Made by a program: the position numbers and the translations under genes. From Membranipora membranacea (taxonomy: Eukaryota > Bryozoa > Gymnolaemata > Cheilostomatida > Membraniporidae): DNA of 64,000 nucleotides. The notes beneath the pieces were generated by a model. The model was not told the DNA's origin. It ran no database searches and saw only the letters and a list, made by a program, of their open reading frames with translations. Location of the stretch: contig OU612067.1 of NCBI GenBank assembly GCA_914767715.1, forward strand, positions 21,426,162 to 21,490,161. Direction: 5' to 3'. Positions 35,301 to 46,200 of the stretch are shown piece by piece (position 1 is the stretch's first letter; each line of letters opens with the position of its first letter).

Positions 35301-38300
35301 TGCAGGTCCACTCTCTCACAAGTCAAACACTGCTCTGCTATTGAATCAAAAAACAAGGCAGCCCAAGTGCCTGCACAATCTAGGTTAATTCAAAGTTGTT
35401 ACATAATATGTCTGCTGCATGTAAATCCACACGATAATCAAACAAGCAAAATCAACATTATTAACTAAGCTCAAGTAACTCAAAGAATCTGCAATCAATA
35501 TACAGGGCATTAAGTGAGGTGTTTGATTCAAATTACTGGTTGGCAACAAAAATTGTTATTAAACTACATCATCACAGCTTGTATTGTGGGATTCCGGGTT
35601 ATGGAGTCACCACATTAACTCTCCGCTACTGAGATCAGTGCTCACGAGCTCGGTATGATGATTCTCACTATGTGACACTGACTTATTTACATGCGACCTC
35701 AAGAGATCAAACACTTGACTCAAGAGCATGCCTTTTAATTCTTATCAAGTTTAACATCAAACGCAATTCAACTTAACAATGCATGTCTTATTTCTACAAG
35801 TTATACTTTCTAGTTGCCATGCATGCTCAATTTAATTCTTTTAACTAAATTAGTTGACGATATAAATAATCCAACCAAGTGTTGTACTGTGCCATTATCA
35901 AATAATAAGGCAAGTTCTATTTCCCTATAAATATAACTAATGTACAATAAAAGAAAATATTATGATAAAAACTGTAAAACTTTCATGTTTAAAAACTGAC
36001 CTGTCTCCAGAATGAAGTTGCAAACAAAGAGCGCTGCTTGACGACCAGAGGGTCGCCAAACAAATCAATCTTTCCATTGGTGAACCATGCTCTTATATAG
36101 CATGGTTCCAGACACATTAAAAAACTGCTGACGTCAATAAGCAAAAAAACAAGATTTAAACACCATTTTCAATTACCGCACAAAGAGGTTTGATCGGCCG
36201 CAAGAGTGGGTTGATCCAGGGTTGATCGGCCGCAAGAGTGGGTTGATCGGCCACAAGAGTTGGTTGGTGTAAGTCAGACATCATGCTAATTCTGAATTGT
36301 CTCTGTTGGCGCCACCTTCACTGCATTGTCATGGTTGTCACGGTTCTGCCGTTAGGGTGGCACCGGTATTAAGGATAGAATTTAGATTTGAATATATTTG
36401 CATATCCCCGATTCGAGGTGATATGCACCGGCTGGTAACTGCGTGTCCTCAAGTCGAGGTTCGAGTGTACTGTTGTTGATATAGAAATTATCCTGTTTGT
36501 TGCTGTGTATGCGACATCTGCACTCCCTTAGTTGCAATCGTCCTCGATTGCTATGACAATCCTTTGATCTGATGTGTGGATGCGACAGTATCACATACAA
36601 AATCGATTTCTGACAACCGAGTCTCAAACCAAGGAGTTGTAGACAACTCCTTGCTCAAACAGTATACATATTTTTCTTGCAGTTCAATGTGATTTGAGCG
36701 ATATTTACAATTTAAGCAATGGCCGTCTGGACAATCTTACACAAGTTTACAAATACAAAGACACAGTTGACTATAATTGTGATGAAGGATTTACAAAGAC
36801 AGTGACAGAGAGCGTGAGATGTATGAGTAATAAAACGTGGTCAGCTGTACCTCGCTGCAAGGAAGGTATTACAATTGTGTTTCTTTTATATTGCCATTTT
36901 CTTGTATGACGTTGGGGCAGTGCAGTTTCAACAACGTTTACTCATTTTCATCAAGCCTGCCAGCATCATGAGTAGTTGACCAACTTGACCTCATCTGACC
37001 AGTTGAAACCATGTTGGGATCTAGCTAGTCTTTATTGTAAATTGCTCTTCTTTCTTATTTGATATTTGTATCCTAGGTAGTATCCCATATTCCTGATACT
37101 CGATCCTTTTAACTTATGTTATATGCAAAGCCGCATGGAAGATTAAAGTTGTAAAATTTGTTACCATTAGAAATATGATTGCCAATACTGCTTATGTAGG
37201 CTGACTGTTTTGAAGAGGTACAAATTATTATTGGCCTTTTTTTGTAATGTTGATAGTCATAACTTTGATGTGCGTGTGTGCTATCGATGTGCTCTTGTGA
37301 CTTTTTCTAGCTCTTTGTAACCCTCTGTCTTCAATTCCACATGGTTACTTAAAGATGCTCAACAGTGAAGAGACTGTTTCCTATTCAGCCGGGACTTTAC
37401 TTATAGTGAAGTGTGCAGAAGGATACAAAGTAGAAGGAGAAGAAGTTATTCTGTGCTATTACGGAGATTGGACGAGTGTTGATCAAGAGTCATTGCAAGG
37501 AGTTCCAACATGTGTAGCCACAAGTAATGAGAAATATACAGCTGTTGCCTCATAAAATATAAATCAAACATTGATGAAGAGATATCTATAATTGACATTA
37601 TTATGTATTTTTTGTAAATCCTTAAAAAATCATTCACTCATGAATTGATATTTTTTTCTATAATAGGTGATCATCGAGGAACCCCCGACAGGCGTGCAAA
37701 CAAGTAATATGATAGTATATATAGTATATACTATATAGTAATATATAGTAATAGCAAAATGGTAGCCTTACAAATGACTATGATGATGAAGTATTAATTA
37801 TTGATCAATTATTGAAGTATTGATGATCTCTTTGTAAATTACTTCAATAGACAGTTTTCTGAGCTCTGATCTAGGCCTCAATTTCGAGTTGTCCTCTCTC
37901 CAGTTTGGTACTTTTAACCCACGCCACATAGGAAAAACATGCTGAAAAATAGGTTATCTTGAAAACCGCTTATAAAAGAATAAAAATTATTTTTGATTCA
38001 GAATCTGCAACATTGAAAACTCATAATGGACATAGTTTGGGAAATAACTATAGTATTTGGGTAGTCAATTATAGCATTTTTCGCCGGTTTTGCGGACAAT
38101 TTTGCAGAAGCTTTCATGAGTTTCGTCACTAAAATTAAGATTTATCAACATTCAAGCCTCCAATGATTTGGAAACCCTGTCTAACAGGGTATTCAATGGT
38201 GCAGACTCTGAATCAAAAATCATTTTTATCCTAACACAAAACTGTCTATTATCCTAAAGAAAACATTCATGCATGATAAGACTGTTATTTCCTTTATAGG

Positions 38301-39323
38301 TGATGCTCGAGTTGCAATTTTAGGCTCTATGTTTGGTGTTGTTCTTGCGGCTCTTGTTGCTGTTTCTGCTCTGGCAGTTATCAAGATTCGAAGGTAGGAG
38401 TCAGATTTAACCTTGTTTACGTTTCCTCACTGGTTACCATCTCAGCTATTATTGGTTTTGTCTGACTGTACTGTCATCCTAGCCGGTAGTGACAAGCTTC
38501 TAAGTGAAGGGGGACAAAGCTTATCTCTTGGCCAAGAGTCTACAAGCTCTCCCTTCCCACCCCCCCCCCCCCCTCCCCCTACAACAAAGCTTGTCAAGAC
38601 AAGTTATCAATTTTAGTCCAATTTCTACCATTGTTTTCCAGATTGAGTGTGTCATCCCAAAAATCCCAGAAAGCAGCCTCAAAGGGTAGGCCTATAACAA
38701 ATGGTAAGCATACAATCACGAGCTCATCTTATTTCAATCGAATTGAACTTCACCAAACAAACCAAACAGCTCAGTTTCTCTGTGTGTCTGTTCTGATCCA
38801 CATTGAGTTTTAATGGATTTTACTCTTATTCTCATTGCTTAGATTTTTCAGTCACATGCATGTGAAAGGAAAGTATTTTATCAACCTATATTTCTGATAC
38901 ATGTAACCACCACTAAAAGTTCGACTTATTAAACCAAAATAAATTATTTTAAGCTGGTGAGGCGAGGTTGATCCTGTCATTGTGCCCCACTTGCTTAGTT
39001 AACTTGATCATTAGTTGAAACGAAAGTATCAGATCTTGCCAAACTTTGATACACCAGAATAATCACACTGCTTTGTATTTGAATTTTTAGATGAACATAA
39101 CAATCACGTTGAATATGAGGATGTGGCCACAGCCCCATCAAGGCTAAATTCAACATTTACACCAGATCAGCCCAGCACTAGAGCAACCACATACGAGAAT
39201 ACTCAGATAGGTACGGGAGGTGCAACACCTGAATATGTACAGATCAATGCTGGACAGTATGAAATGGTGAACAAAGATGATAGTAGTAATGATCAACATG
39301 TGTATACATCACTCAATAATTGA
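32330..39323 (+). CDS. Receptor B: CUB-CUB-sushi4 type I membrane receptor, tail class 2
   Basis: The exons are 32330-32777, 33551-33895, 34412-34621, 34834-35043, 36683-36865, 37311-37523, 38300-38393, 38642-38703 and 39091-39323, giving 665 codons plus stop with every phase matching. Exon 1 has a signal anchor (TIAAFVFFPLIICTTS) and a CUB-like domain with Cys in LCEETG, PPCTITL, DECLDYN and SFCIV. Exon 2 is a two-Cys CUB-like domain. Exons 3-6 are four sushi domains. Exon 7 is the helix (AILGSMFGVVLAALVAVSAL). The tail has tyrosines in HVEYEDV (fits the ITIM pattern V-x-Y-x-x-V), TTYENTQ (YxN), PEYVQI, GQYEMV and HVYTSL. Exon 8 has two in-phase donors 18 bases apart (38685 and the stronger 38703). 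Function in cell recognition is inferred. It is the tandem paralogue of receptor C. Confidence 0.82.
32809..32860. repeat. 52-bp perfect palindrome in receptor B intron 1
   Basis: Two perfect 26-base arms meet at 32834/32835 with no spacer (core GCTTATATAAGC). It lies about 30 bases after the exon 1 donor. Receptor C has only the right arm sequence (AGCTCTTTGTATCATGATC) at the matching place, so the palindrome arose after or alongside the tandem duplication. Confidence 0.85.
34060..34280. repeat. Inverted-repeat segment in receptor B intron 2
   Basis: The segment is bounded by CCTAGACAGGACAC and, inverted, GTGTCCAGTCTATAGACTAGG, with a further inner pair around AATCAAGGTTTTTT and AAAAAACCTTGAAT. 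The same segment is in receptor A intron 2 (about 26510-26730 on the minus strand), identical as far as I compared it. Receptor D has a diverged and partly rearranged version. Confidence 0.55.
35580..36120. repeat. Dispersed repeat in receptor B intron 4
   Basis: This resembles the 3' flanks of receptors B (about 39345-39890) and C (about 49235-49790): shared text includes a GGGTTA...GTCACCACATTA / GAATCATCACATTACCTC block, a GTGCTCAC(A/G)AGCT(C/T)GG block, TGTGACACTG, and a CATGCTCTTATAT / CATGTTCTTATAT end. It is absent from receptor C intron 4, so it was inserted in unit 1 or lost in unit 2. Confidence 0.5.
36188..36266. repeat. Short tandem array of a TTGATCGGCCGCAAGAGTGG motif
   Basis: Three copies of TTGATCGGCC(G/A)CAAGAGT are separated by short spacers within receptor B intron 4. 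It contains the rare CGGCCG site and is GC-rich relative to the intron. Confidence 0.7.
37667..37703 (+). other. Possible 37-nt cassette exon of receptor B
   Basis: Between sushi exon 6 and the helix exon is TATAATAG|GTGATCATCGAGG ending ACAA|GTAATATG, with a good acceptor and donor. It is 37 nt long, so inclusion shifts the frame and yields a stop at the start of the helix exon (AA|G TGA), predicting a secreted receptor. Its first bases resemble the start of the real helix exon (GTGATGCTCGAG). The same 37-nt exon is preserved in receptor C at 47578-47614. An AT palindrome (TATATAGTATATACTATATA) follows directly. Confidence 0.25.
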
Positions 39324-40949
39324 ATCAAATCACTGCTTTGCATCTGAGTTGGGAGCTGGTTTTGTGAGATTCAGGGTTACTGAATCATCACATTACCTCG
39401 CCAAAGCTGAGTTATGTGCTCACAAGCTTGGGTAGATAATTCTCCTAATGTGACACTGTTCTCTTCAATTATTTAGACACAATTTTTAATTCATTTAATT
39501 CAAGCGCAAATTCAACTCAAGAGTATGTGTCTTTTAATTATTTGAACATAATTTTTAATTCAAGCTCAATTCAACTTCATAATGCATATCTTTTAACAAG
39601 TTAAGTTTTCTATTTTCGATTCCATGGATAGTCATTTCAATACTCCATATTTTTCAACTTGAATTTTATTTCATTTAATTCAATCACTTGATGAAACCAA
39701 CCATACTTGAAAGTGTGCCATGATAAGCCAAGCTATTATTTTTGAGAGAATCCAATGAAATACGAAATATAGAATAATCGCAGAAAAACTTTCATGCTTA
39801 CACCAAAACTGACCTGTATTTGTGCCTGCCAAACAAAATGTTAATTTACTTGACAACCCATGTTCTTATATCTTATAATTAAAAAGGTCTACGTGACAAC
39901 ACAATTTAATTTTGCAAAAAAGGCAGAAATTTTAAAGACTGTGTTATTTCCGCAGAGTAGACCTTATTGACTTCTATCCTTCCAAAAGAGAGTCACCGTT
40001 GTCAGATGTTGATGGAAGGGAATCTTTTATAGGGGGTCCTCTTGCGTCCCATGTTCTCAAGTTATATTGGGTAAGTGCGGAAAAAAATTAAGTTTTTGCA
40101 ACCTAAGTCACAAGATGTTAGTAGACTTGATTATAATGGATCATAGCCAAGAGGTAGTAGGTTGGGTTTGCCGGTCTTGATCATGTTTAAGATAGAAGAT
40201 CCCAAACTGTGCAATAGAGATCTGGAATGTATGCTTATATTAGTTGTATTCCTTTTTACTGCAGAAAGTTTTGCACCAGCTTGGTTTTATTTTATTTGGG
40301 TTATCGTACTGTGCTGTGCACTGTACCATAACCCAAATTGCAGATTGTCATTGCCAAGCTATCCTTCAGGATCAGTTCTGTGCCTTTTTTTCCAAATCAC
40401 AATTGGAAATAGGAAAATCGCAGTGGGGGTATAGATGAAAAAATTACCAGAACTCTACTGAACAAAAAACTGAAATCAACGTTGGAATTTTTGATAGATG
40501 ACACTGATATTCAAGTTATGAGTTACATAATACTCATTTATTAATGAGAGAGAAAAATTACACCTGGATTGCTGTGCCAAAGAAAATGTATCAGAACTTG
40601 TGAAATAATTCTCCAGCAACAAGCTACAAAAAATGATATATGTCACTCAAGACTCTTGTTGGGCAAACTTAAATTGCATCAAAGTTTCTTCTTCAATATG
40701 GCAAAATAGGAATCTATGTTGATTGGCAATTTTAATACATTTGACAAAAAAATTAAAAATCACAGACGCAGATGTACTCCCATTTCCCTGTATTGAAAGT
40801 TAACTCAAGCACCCATGGAGAAAAAAAGAGTTTTTTTGAATATTCAGAATTCAAAGGTTCTCGGACCGACATCCTCTTTAAACGGTCCCACAAAAGGCCG
40901 ACTGCCTTCCATACCGTCTCAGGTTCGCTAGTCTATATAAACTGTCACC

Positions 40950-42183
40950 TCATGTCTTAGCATGTTGAGCTATGTTCTTCTTATAGCACGCCAGACTGCA
41001 GAGAGGGATGTTAGTCTTAGAGCAATTGTACTTCTTTATATTCTTACATCCCCTCATGCCACATCTGACTGGCTTCGGAGGCTCACTGAAAGTAATAAGT
41101 AATCACATCAGTAACAAACATTATAAGGTTCCGGTAGTGGTTAAGTTTTCTCACCACATCGTATCGTTTCATGAACACAAGAGGGAATAATTTGATAAAT
41201 AAAACACATAATACGGCCTATTTACGTCCATTTACTGTATTCAATGAACAGTTTTTTTTCACTCAATAGCATACAAAAAGCTGACTTGGCTACATTTAAG
41301 TTTGATTGCTGAGGTAACAACAATCACATGATGTAATACAAATCATTTACTAAAAATGAGGAGTGAAAAGGATGAATTGTTTCGATACGCTGTCAAATTT
41401 ACAACCTGATATTCTTACCTTGACTTTAGAGGTGGTAGGACATGATCGACACCCTCAGGTAAGGACAGTGTTGTATTCTCTTTGGATATCAGGTATCTCA
41501 TATGGGGTCGAAGGTTACCCGCTGACTTGGCTCCCTATGTATAAACAGGGATACAAAAATAATGCCTTTGACTGTATGTGCGCTGCTATTTGAAGGTAAA
41601 TAAAGCCAATGTGTTGGCTCTGATTGGTCGGCGGGAGAGAGAGAGCCAATGCGAGGTGAGATCTAAAGAAGTTATTCAGTTCCACTTTCAATATCTCAAT
41701 AGTATTCCCACTGTGAAATCAATTCAGTTTCACTTTCACTATATGGTAAATAGTAACCTGGCGTTGGCTTTCATTCCCACCAAACAGGCAATCACATCAG
41801 AGCAAACAAATTGGTAAGGTAAAATGTTGGAGCAAAGAGTCTAGTACATATTACTACGTAAGATAATTATTTGTCTCTTTTTAGCTACACATTAAGTGAC
41901 TGTAACAAAACATCATTGAAACCAACGACATTTGTTTGATAGCCTACATCATTAACAGAGCTAGCGACCTTCCATGGCATTACAGAAGACCCATCAAAAT
42001 TTCTCTCTTCTTGTATCGCAATCGTGAATAAGCAGATCTTTGTCCTGCCCCAGTCTGGTGAACATGGACAAAAAAACCTTTTTAGAAGCAAGACTTGTGT
42101 ATCTCGTAGAAAGTTTAGAAGCTTACCTTGCCACGAGCGGCTGCAGCGTTAGACTTCTTCAGTAATCTGTCTACAGTCAGTTT
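40950..42183 (-). pseudogene. 5'-truncated copy of the last three INO80B-like exons
   Basis: Exon copies at 42183-42127, 41534-41419 and 41085-40950 correspond one for one in length (57, 116 and 136 nt) to the last three exons of the INO80B-like gene at 50842-55006. All remain open, including the HIT-finger Cys (RCGMRGCKN, YNCSKTN, LCSLACYK). The first exon copy ends exactly at the duplication junction, so its acceptor and all upstream exons are missing. It is a passenger of the tandem duplication and probably not expressed as INO80B. Confidence 0.8.
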
Positions 42184-43285
42184 GTGTGATCACCAGTCTA
42201 TCAGTATACCTTTGACCTGTTGAAGTAGTATCAAACTGTGATAATACATTCAAAGCAGCAAACATATTATCACAATGTTCCCCGATTTGAGGGCTAATCG
42301 ATACATGTAAAAAGCATTTAGCTTCCGTTGGCATCGGTTCGCGTTTATTCATTCGAATTGGGGAACCACATCAATACAGATCGGCAGCGTAGATGAGTTG
42401 ATGCAAAAGACTTCAATGGGGCCTGGGTTATTAAAATCACGGCCGCTCCCCGGCCGCTGCATTTCTTTCTTGAAGTTTTACAATCATGGAAATTGTAAGC
42501 ATTCTTCATTCGATTCGGGAGTGGACAACTCATTCACATTGGACCATAGTGTTTGTATCATTTTCTATTCACCATTGCGCAAATTAAACAATCAGCTGTT
42601 GATTGAATGCACAGTCCACACCCAAGCTACGCACACCCTGCACATAAATGTGTTGTGTTTCGTTGGTAGTCATTATTCTTATCAGATTGACGCACAATAG
42701 ATAACAATCTGATAAAAAATGTTATACTTAAGCTAGTTCATTCAATCAATATATCTAAACAAGGAAGTTGTCCAATATGTTCATTTTAAAACGAAGTGGT
42801 TAGTTAGGGAATGACCAAACACAAACTTGCAAATAGCAGGTGATCAAGACACTCGATGGTGAGAAGCTGCATAACTAAGTATACTGCTTTGATTGAATAT
42901 TGGTATCTGAATCGGTAAGCATATCATGGTCATTCATTCCTGTATCTATGCTAGTTTTTTTCTGGAAGGTGAATAGGCATGATGATGGTTTATATGGTAT
43001 CAGGCAAATTACACAGTAATTAATGTGCTGGAGATCCTGTTATAAACAAATTAATGGGTAGGTTAATTGTTGCTCATCAAAAATAAAGGTCATCAATATA
43101 TCGGCTGATGATATTCAATATATGAGGCCTTCATTGAAGAGGGTATCTGTGTGTCAACTAATAAAGATCACCCGCAAAAATCTAAATGTACTTAAAAGAG
43201 GAACGATCACTTGAAATTGCTATCTACTTCTAGGTATACCTGTAGAGGAAAACTGGACATATCAAAGCAATTGAAGCCAAAAAAG

Positions 43286-46200
43286 ATGTTGAGCCCTTCT
43301 TCTACAGTAAAACGCTGCCTTGGGCGAAATTTAACTGTCTTCATTTGCAGAAGAACAATTGCTGCTTTCGTATTTTTCCCACTCATTATATGTACAACTT
43401 CACAGCTTCCAACTCACAAACTGTGTGAGAACACAGGAGTTATACCCACCAGTACATTTGGTAGCATACAGTACACTAGAGAAGACTTCAGTCCACCATG
43501 TACCATCACTCTTATGAAGCCAACTGGTAGAGTACACAGATATGCTGTTATTGAAGGAATACGTTTAGGATTTGTTGATGAATGTCCTGACTATAACGTA
43601 ACAGTTATGTCACAGTCCTTCTGTATTGTACAAGATAGTGAACTTCATGTCTTTGACTTCAACCAAATGGATCGAATTACTATCACTGTTACTGGAGATA
43701 TACCATCATTTAGCATTAACTTCTACTTTACAGGTAGGTAAAGGTAGGTCAGCCAGTAAAGACCCTTGTTGTGGACAGTACTAACTAGCTCTTTGTATCA
43801 TGATCCGGCCTAAGACAATGTCGCAATTAGTCTGAGCCCCACAGACTCTTGCCCCCCCCCCCTGTCCGACGCCCCCCCCCCCGGCAACGGTATTGTCCTT
43901 GATTAGGTCCAGATACAAATCTTCTGTTTCAGCACCTGATCATCTAATATGTGACAACTGCATGAGTTGACTCGTGTATTTATTTGTACAATTCATTCAC
44001 ACATTCCAGTTACAAATAAATAATTGTTTTCTCATCTTAATGATTGACCAAAAAAAACCGAGGGAGGTGGGGCAACTAATACGCCGTTGCTAAAGTAATA
44101 ATTTGTAGACACTGGTCCATCCAAACATCGATAATAAAGAATCTGAGGTCCGGTCTTAGGTTCTAATTTTATTGTTGAGCCTACCTCAATTGAGCCTTAA
44201 TCCTTATCCTATAGCGTAATATAATCTGGCTGAATCTTAGGGCTGACTTATCTTGGCCAGTGTTTTAATAGACTCACCAACCAGGAGAGGTTAACTCCTA
44301 AATATACAACTCGTTGTCCTTCTGTAGAGGGCTATAGATATATAGAAATATAGAGCTAAGGTAGTTATGGAGATTCTTTCTCCTGAGGCTTACAGCACTT
44401 AAAGCTTAGCGCTTCCACATGACAACCAACCCTGGCTGATGTTAATTTATGGTAGTCACCAAAATGGTTTTTTTTTCCAACTTACGTTCAACTTATTTCC
44501 TATAGATGCTATGATACACACATGGTGAATGTTGACACTCTATATACTCTATTTTTTTATTCCATTGTTGGGCCGAGCAATAACATGTTATCAATATTAT
44601 ATTTTTAACAGTATTCATCTGTAATGGTTTGGGACAAACAGCAGGAGACACAGTCTTGGCAGGATATGTCAGTTCTGATCCACCAAGTACTAGACTATCG
44701 TCCTACCGAACATCATGTTCAGCTAATATAAAATTGTTTCCTGCAAACACTTCTGTTCGGTTCGAAGCAATATATTTTATTTACAACGCTCCTTCTGCCG
44801 AGGAGTATTATTTAACAATTGGAGACTCAAGACCTGTCAGACGAAACGATGTAGTTCTTAGAACTTCAGATGGTAATGGTCAGATCGAGGTTCAAACATA
44901 TCGTAAAGGGCTTGATGATGATGAAGACACAATACGCTTCAATTACAAATACACCGGTGAGAATATGAGACAATCCAGGATCAGTTCTTCAATTGAACTT
45001 TTGGGGATACCAAAGAATGGTAAACGGCATGTTGATACTTTAGCAGTTGGGGGACAAATAAAAACCGGGTCGTGCAAATTTCTTTGAAAAATTATATCTG
45101 TGTAAATGTTCATCCGGCCATATAGTGCATTTGTAGAGCCCGCGTAGGAACCTTATACAATTGTGGGTTCGAGACAAACTCAGTTTTACTTGTGTCATCT
45201 AAGCTTGTGCATTCTGATAAAATAATAGAGCTCAAATATAGGGAGATGGTAGATCCAGTTGTTTAAATGAGATATGATACAAGAAAATGTAATGGTATAG
45301 CATGGCATTCTCAATCATAATACTACAGGTTTCAGCATGGTGTGTTAATATTTCCTCTGATTCAATACATTGTGCTCTGTATGTACACACAAAATGCCTC
45401 GGAATCTTCCGCTAGTGACCAACTACTGCTACGTTATTCCAATATTTTCAAAGGAGTTAAATTTTGTTGGAATTACCATTATGCAAATGTTCTGTCATGG
45501 GTACTACAGGCCACTACACAGATTTTTTTTTCATTCCAGTACTCCAGTGTGACACAGCTCCTCAGATTAACAGAACTACATCATCACCCACACCTACTAA
45601 CACACTCATATTACCTGGTACTGAGGTGAATTATCAGTGTATACCAGACTTCAGCTTTAGTGATGACTCACCCTCTTCTATCAGCTGTGATGTCAATGAT
45701 GCACAGAAGGTTGCAGAATGGTCTGGTGTGGAGTCGATAAAATGTGTACCAGGTAGCCTATTGTTCTTTCTCAAAGCCTTATTTTGTATCAATCTTAATT
45801 CAATTTGCAAATAATGACAAGGCAATATTGCTATTGATTTGGCCAGTTATCACGCTGGAAAGTATTAGCAACATATTTGCATAATGGATGCTACCTACTG
45901 CTGTCAACAGATCACAGTTCCTCGCTTTTCTTCTCGATGTTTTATGGCAACTGTTTTTCAGTGCCCTGGTGCATCAAGAGCCCAACTGTACCACAAAATG
46001 CTATCCAAACAGTAGTGAGTAAGAACCGTACCATATCTCTGGAATGTGAGGAAGGTTATGAGTCTGCTGGTCAGCAGTCCGTAATCATCACATGTAACTC
46101 TACAGATGAGGATAATATACCCTGGACATGGAATGATACGGATATCAGTGAACAGCTGGAGTGTCAGCGAGGTGAGTTTGCTTTCTGAAAAGACGGATGG

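Larger units (their letters stand above)
30933..42183. repeat. Segmental tandem duplication, unit 1 (holds receptor B)
   Basis: Unit 1 starts GTGTGATCACCAGTCTA and ends at the first base of an INO80B exon. Unit 2 follows immediately, head to tail, with the same start and end. Exons, introns and 3' flanks align along almost the whole length with scattered differences. Unit 1 is 11.25 kb because it has extra insertions: a 377-bp MITE at 31371-31747 and about 1.2 kb in intron 4 of receptor B. Confidence 0.85.
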
